Assembly: GCA_021779275.1 (NCBI GenBank)
Contig: JAJYAX010000053.1
Span: 1-8,281, forward strand
DNA length: 8,281 nt
Source of the DNA: Deltaproteobacteria bacterium
Lineage (GTDB): Bacteria; Desulfobacterota; Desulfobulbia; Desulfobulbales; Desulfocapsaceae
Direction of reading: 5' to 3'
Shown: one piece after another, positions 5,229-8,281 of the stretch
Position numbering within the stretch: the first letter of the stretch is position 1
Layout: every line of letters starts with the position of its first letter
Made by a program: the position numbers and the translations under genes
Notes under the pieces: model-generated
What the model was told of the DNA's origin: nothing
Seen by the model: only the letters and a program-made list of their open reading frames with translations
Databases searched by the model: none

Positions 5229-7655
5229 GTGAGACTGCGCAAACTATCCCTTTCGTCAGCCCCCTTTTATACCTCTATCACGGTGATCCTCTCGCTGATC
5301 CTCTTCATCGGGGCGTTCTGGTTGTATAACGAATATCGAGCTTACCGGGAAAGTATTGAAAATATCCGGGAGAATCATGAGAGCCGATATAAGGGCAGGC
5401 TCCAGGAGGAATTGGGAAATGTGGTCGATTTAATAGAATATAAACGGTCACAGTCCGATATGATTATCGAAAACGAAATACGGCAGAAGGTCCAGACTGC
5501 CTATACCATCGCATCGCATATATACAGTCTGTATAAGGATGAAAAAAGTGTCGCGGAACTGAGGGCCATGGTGGTGGAGATCCTGCGGCCGATCCGCTGG
5601 AATAACGGCCGTGGGTATTACTTCACGGGCAGGGTCAGTGACGGGGTTATCGATCTTTTTGCCGATGATCCCTCCTTTGAAGGGAAAAAAAGCCTTCCCT
5701 CTGAGGATGTGGCGGGGAAGGATGTGATTGAAGAATTTATCCGCATCGTCCGGGAAAAGGAAGCCGGTATCTACCGGTACAACTGGTCGAAGCATCATGG
5801 CAGGAGTTATCCAAAAATATCATTTGTAAAGTATTTCAAGCCCTTCGATTGGTACATCGGGGCCGGGATGTACATTGATGACATGGAAGAGATGATCCAG
5901 AATGATGTCCTGGCCAGGGTTCAGAAAATGCAGTTCGGCATGGACGGAGAGGTCTTCTGCTTCCGTTATGACGGGACAATCATCGTTAACAGTGATGAAC
6001 GGCGTATCGGCAGTTCCATCAGGGATCTGGTCAGCAACACCGGAAAGCAGTACGGACAGGAGCTGCTGCATACCGGTCTTGAAACAGCTGCAGGTGATTT
6101 CGTCAGCTATACGGAGCAGAAAGTGCCGGCAGGCAGGATCTCACAGAGGCTCAGCTATGTGAAGGCCTACAGCGACTGGCGATGGATCTTCGTAACGAGC
6201 ATGAATATGAACGAAATGGAAAAGGCTATCGAACATGAAACGGAGATTTACAAGACGATAGCCTTCAAGAATATTTTTCTTTTTATCGTCCTCTGCAGTT
6301 TTGCCGTCACCCTCCTCCTTGTTGCCGCCTATTCATACTCATTGAAGATCAGGCATGAGATCAGTCTGTTTACTGATTTCTTCAGAAAGGCTGCCGATTC
6401 AAAGGTGAAAATCAATGATCGAGACCTGCTCTTCAGTGAATTTGAAGAGCTTGCCCTTCTGGCAAACCGGATGGTCGAGGACAGAATCCGCAAGGATCTC
6501 CTGCTGCATAGAGACGAGTTGAGACTGGACACCCTGCTGCAGCTTGGCAAAATGGAGGGGCATTCGAGCAAGGATATCTATGATTTCACCCTGAAGAGAA
6601 TCGTACAGATCACCCGGAGTGCGGAAGGGTATCTGGCTCTGGTCAACGATGCCCAGTCTCAGGTGACAATCTGCTCCCATATCCAGGCCGAAGAACCTGA
6701 TGCGGATCGTCACGAAGAAAAGAGAGTTCTGCCGCAGCCCTTGGAAAAGGGAGGTTTTCCAGGAGCTGCCGCCCTGCGGAAAGAACCTCACATCTGCAAT
6801 GATTTTCAGACGACGGAAAATTCCCTGAGCTATCCGTATTCCATGGAGGTCAAGCGGCATCTGGATGTGCCGATTATCGATGCCGGGAAGGCGGTCATCG
6901 TCGCCGGTGTCTGCAACAACCGGAATGACTATGATACTTCCGACATCAGACAGATGCGGATGGTCCTGGAGGGAATGTGGCTGCATGTCCTGAAGATCAG
7001 CTCGGAAAAGGAAATGGCGCGACTTGAGCGTCAGGTCATTGCCGTGAGCCAGCAAGAGCGAAGCCAGATCGGCCGGGATCTGCATGACGATCTGGGCTCC
7101 CACCTGAGCGGCGTCGAGATGCTCAGCAAGGTGCTGCAGAAAAAGCTGGAAGCCGAAGCCCCGGACAAGGCGCAGCAATTAGGTGTCATCAGGAAGCTGA
7201 TCCGGGAGGCCATTGAAAAGACCCGCAGTCTTTCCCAGGGACTGTATCCCGTTCATCTCATTGAGCATGGCCTTGAGGCCTCCATTGAGACGCTGGCTGT
7301 AGAAATCGAAAATCTCTTTCACATACGATGCACCCTGTCGTTTGACAACAGAATTGCACTGGTGGATAATAACATTGCCACCCATATCTATTTCATCATC
7401 CGGGAGGCGGTCTTCAATGCGGCACGGCACGGGAAACCCAGCCGGATCGACATCGTCTTCCGGGAAATCGACCATCGTCTGGACGTACAAATCGCCGACG
7501 ACGGCTGTGGTGTCGATGAAATGTTCAGTAAAAGGAAAGGAATGGGATTCCATACCATGAAATACCGGGCAAAGGCGATCAGCGCATCCCTTGACATCCG
7601 GAGAGGAGACAACGGAGGCACCCTTGTGGTCCTTTCCGGAGAGGTTCTTAAATAA
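5229..7655 (+). CDS. Membrane sensor histidine kinase: double Cache sensor, GAF-like region, NarL-family transmitter
   Basis: This 808-residue kinase probably phosphorylates the regulator encoded next. Order: membrane segment about 13-33; periplasmic sensor about 40-340 with two Cache-like halves (first includes NGRGYYF 126-132 and FDWYIGAGMYIDD 206-218; second includes GEVFCFRYDGTIIVN 240-254 and W317-W319); second membrane segment about 347-370; a HAMP-like linker 372-425; a GAF-like region about 435-590. The HisKA_3 dimerisation helix has phosphoacceptor H619 in GRDLHDDLGSHL. The HATPase domain shows the N-box REAVFNAARHG (725-735), DDGCGVDE (757-764) and KGMGFHTM (770-777). All transmitter motifs are intact. 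GTG at 5229 is the only start that keeps the first membrane segment, since an in-frame TGA lies at 5223-5225; no clear Shine-Dalgarno precedes it, so coupling to the upstream gene is possible. The binding protein upstream is the likely signal partner. Confidence 0.92.
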   Translation: MRLRKLSLSSAPFYTSITVILSLILFIGAFWLYNEYRAYRESIENIRENHESRYKGRLQEELGNVVDLIEYKRSQSDMIIENEIRQKVQTAYTIASHIYSLYKDEKSVAELRAMVVEILRPIRWNNGRGYYFTGRVSDGVIDLFADDPSFEGKKSLPSEDVAGKDVIEEFIRIVREKEAGIYRYNWSKHHGRSYPKISFVKYFKPFDWYIGAGMYIDDMEEMIQNDVLARVQKMQFGMDGEVFCFRYDGTIIVNSDERRIGSSIRDLVSNTGKQYGQELLHTGLETAAGDFVSYTEQKVPAGRISQRLSYVKAYSDWRWIFVTSMNMNEMEKAIEHETEIYKTIAFKNIFLFIVLCSFAVTLLLVAAYSYSLKIRHEISLFTDFFRKAADSKVKINDRDLLFSEFEELALLANRMVEDRIRKDLLLHRDELRLDTLLQLGKMEGHSSKDIYDFTLKRIVQITRSAEGYLALVNDAQSQVTICSHIQAEEPDADRHEEKRVLPQPLEKGGFPGAAALRKEPHICNDFQTTENSLSYPYSMEVKRHLDVPIIDAGKAVIVAGVCNNRNDYDTSDIRQMRMVLEGMWLHVLKISSEKEMARLERQVIAVSQQERSQIGRDLHDDLGSHLSGVEMLSKVLQKKLEAEAPDKAQQLGVIRKLIREAIEKTRSLSQGLYPVHLIEHGLEASIETLAVEIENLFHIRCTLSFDNRIALVDNNIATHIYFIIREAVFNAARHGKPSRIDIVFREIDHRLDVQIADDGCGVDEMFSKRKGMGFHTMKYRAKAISASLDIRRGDNGGTLVVLSGEVLK

Positions 7656-8281
7656 TGACAAAAATACTGATAGTGGACGACCATCCTATCTTCAGAATGG
7701 GGATGACGGAATTGCTCAATCAAGAGGAGGGTTTTACCGTCTGTGCGGCGGCCGAGGATATCCGTTCAGCCAGGAAGGTGCTGATGGAAGAAAAGCCCGA
7801 CCTGGCGGTGGTCGATATCTCTCTTGCGGCCGACAACGGACTGGATCTGGTCAAAGAGATTGCCGCTGGCGACCGGAATATTCCCGTGCTGGTTTTATCA
7901 ATGCATGACGAGTCAGTCTGGGCGGAACGGGCGATCCGCGCCGGGGCGCGCGGCTATGTGATGAAGAAAGAGGCATCCGAATCAATTGTGGCGGCCATCA
8001 AAAACATCTTGAACGGAAAAATTCATATCAGCGAAACCATGACCACCCACCTGCTGGATAAGTTTCAGATCAACCCGGAATTCCAGAACGCGCCGACGGA
8101 AAATGCGCTGACAGATCGAGAGCTTGAGGTATACCGACAGATCGGGGCCGGATTATCGACAGGGGAGATTGCAGCGAATATGCGCCTCAGTGTTAAAACT
8201 ATCGGCACCTACCGGGACCGGATCAAGCAGAAACTCTGCCTCAAAAGCGGGGCGGAACTGACCCGTTGCGAAGTCCTCTGG
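7655..8281 (+). CDS. NarL/LuxR-family response regulator, extreme C-terminus cut by window
   Basis: This is a DNA-binding response regulator. The receiver domain (about 1-120) has the acidic pair D8-D9, phosphoacceptor D54 in VVDISL, S82 and K104 in GYVMKK. After a linker, the LuxR-type helix-turn-helix begins near residue 150 (LTDREL) and includes the recognition-helix region RLSVKTIGTYRDRIKQKL. All 209 codons to the window end are open. Family length is about 210-215, so only a few residues are missing. The ATG shares its A with the kinase stop TAA (TAATG), with GGAGAGG at 7638-7644 as ribosome-binding site. This indicates translational coupling and a cognate pair. Targets are unknown; the divergent fdn promoter region and its own operon are the natural candidates. 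Confidence 0.93.
   Translation, partial: MTKILIVDDHPIFRMGMTELLNQEEGFTVCAAAEDIRSARKVLMEEKPDLAVVDISLAADNGLDLVKEIAAGDRNIPVLVLSMHDESVWAERAIRAGARGYVMKKEASESIVAAIKNILNGKIHISETMTTHLLDKFQINPEFQNAPTENALTDRELEVYRQIGAGLSTGEIAANMRLSVKTIGTYRDRIKQKLCLKSGAELTRCEVLW

Noticed and set aside
6399..7178. Minus-strand open frame (259 codons) opposite the kinase
   Set aside because: It is a shadow of the kinase's GAF-like and dimerisation regions, with no domain signature of its own.

Overview
The window carries two divergently arranged gene clusters around an AT-rich intergenic region of about 550 bp (3456-4006). The coding DNA has moderate GC content. The gene set is a selenocysteine formate dehydrogenase of the periplasmic, Tat-exported type beside a large Cache-domain sensor kinase. 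That suggests an anaerobic, respiring or syntrophic Gram-negative bacterium, most likely Desulfobacterota/deltaproteobacterial. The lineage is inferred from gene content only; no marker gene is present.

Left half (minus strand, 3455 down to 1): an FdnG/FdnH-type formate dehydrogenase operon. The alpha subunit is one 1022-residue reading frame (3455-387) interrupted by a single in-frame TGA at 2868-2870. This TGA lies at residue 196, the position of the catalytic selenocysteine in E. coli FdnG. A hairpin follows 15 nt downstream, as expected for a bacterial SECIS element. Without recoding, the gene would wrongly be split in two. Fourteen bases later the iron-sulfur beta subunit begins (372-1), and it runs off the left edge after 124 codons. 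Any membrane cytochrome b subunit or maturation gene would lie beyond that edge.

Right half (plus strand, 4007 to 8281): a three-gene signalling cassette. It contains an exported type-1 (LIV-BP-like) periplasmic binding protein without any transporter genes next to it. This is followed by an 808-residue membrane histidine kinase with a double Cache-like sensor, a GAF-like region and a NarL-family transmitter. The third gene is a NarL/LuxR-type response regulator whose start overlaps the kinase stop and whose last few codons are cut off by the window end. The order suggests that the binding protein captures a small molecule in the periplasm and presents it to the kinase, by analogy with LuxP/LuxQ and TorT/TorS. 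The phosphorylated regulator would then act on nearby promoters.

The intergenic region holds interlocking direct and inverted repeats built on AATCCT, plus a 12-bp perfect palindrome just upstream of the dehydrogenase start. These are candidate operators. The main hypothesis is that the cassette controls the divergent formate dehydrogenase operon. The ligand, the regulator's targets and the promoters cannot be settled from the sequence.
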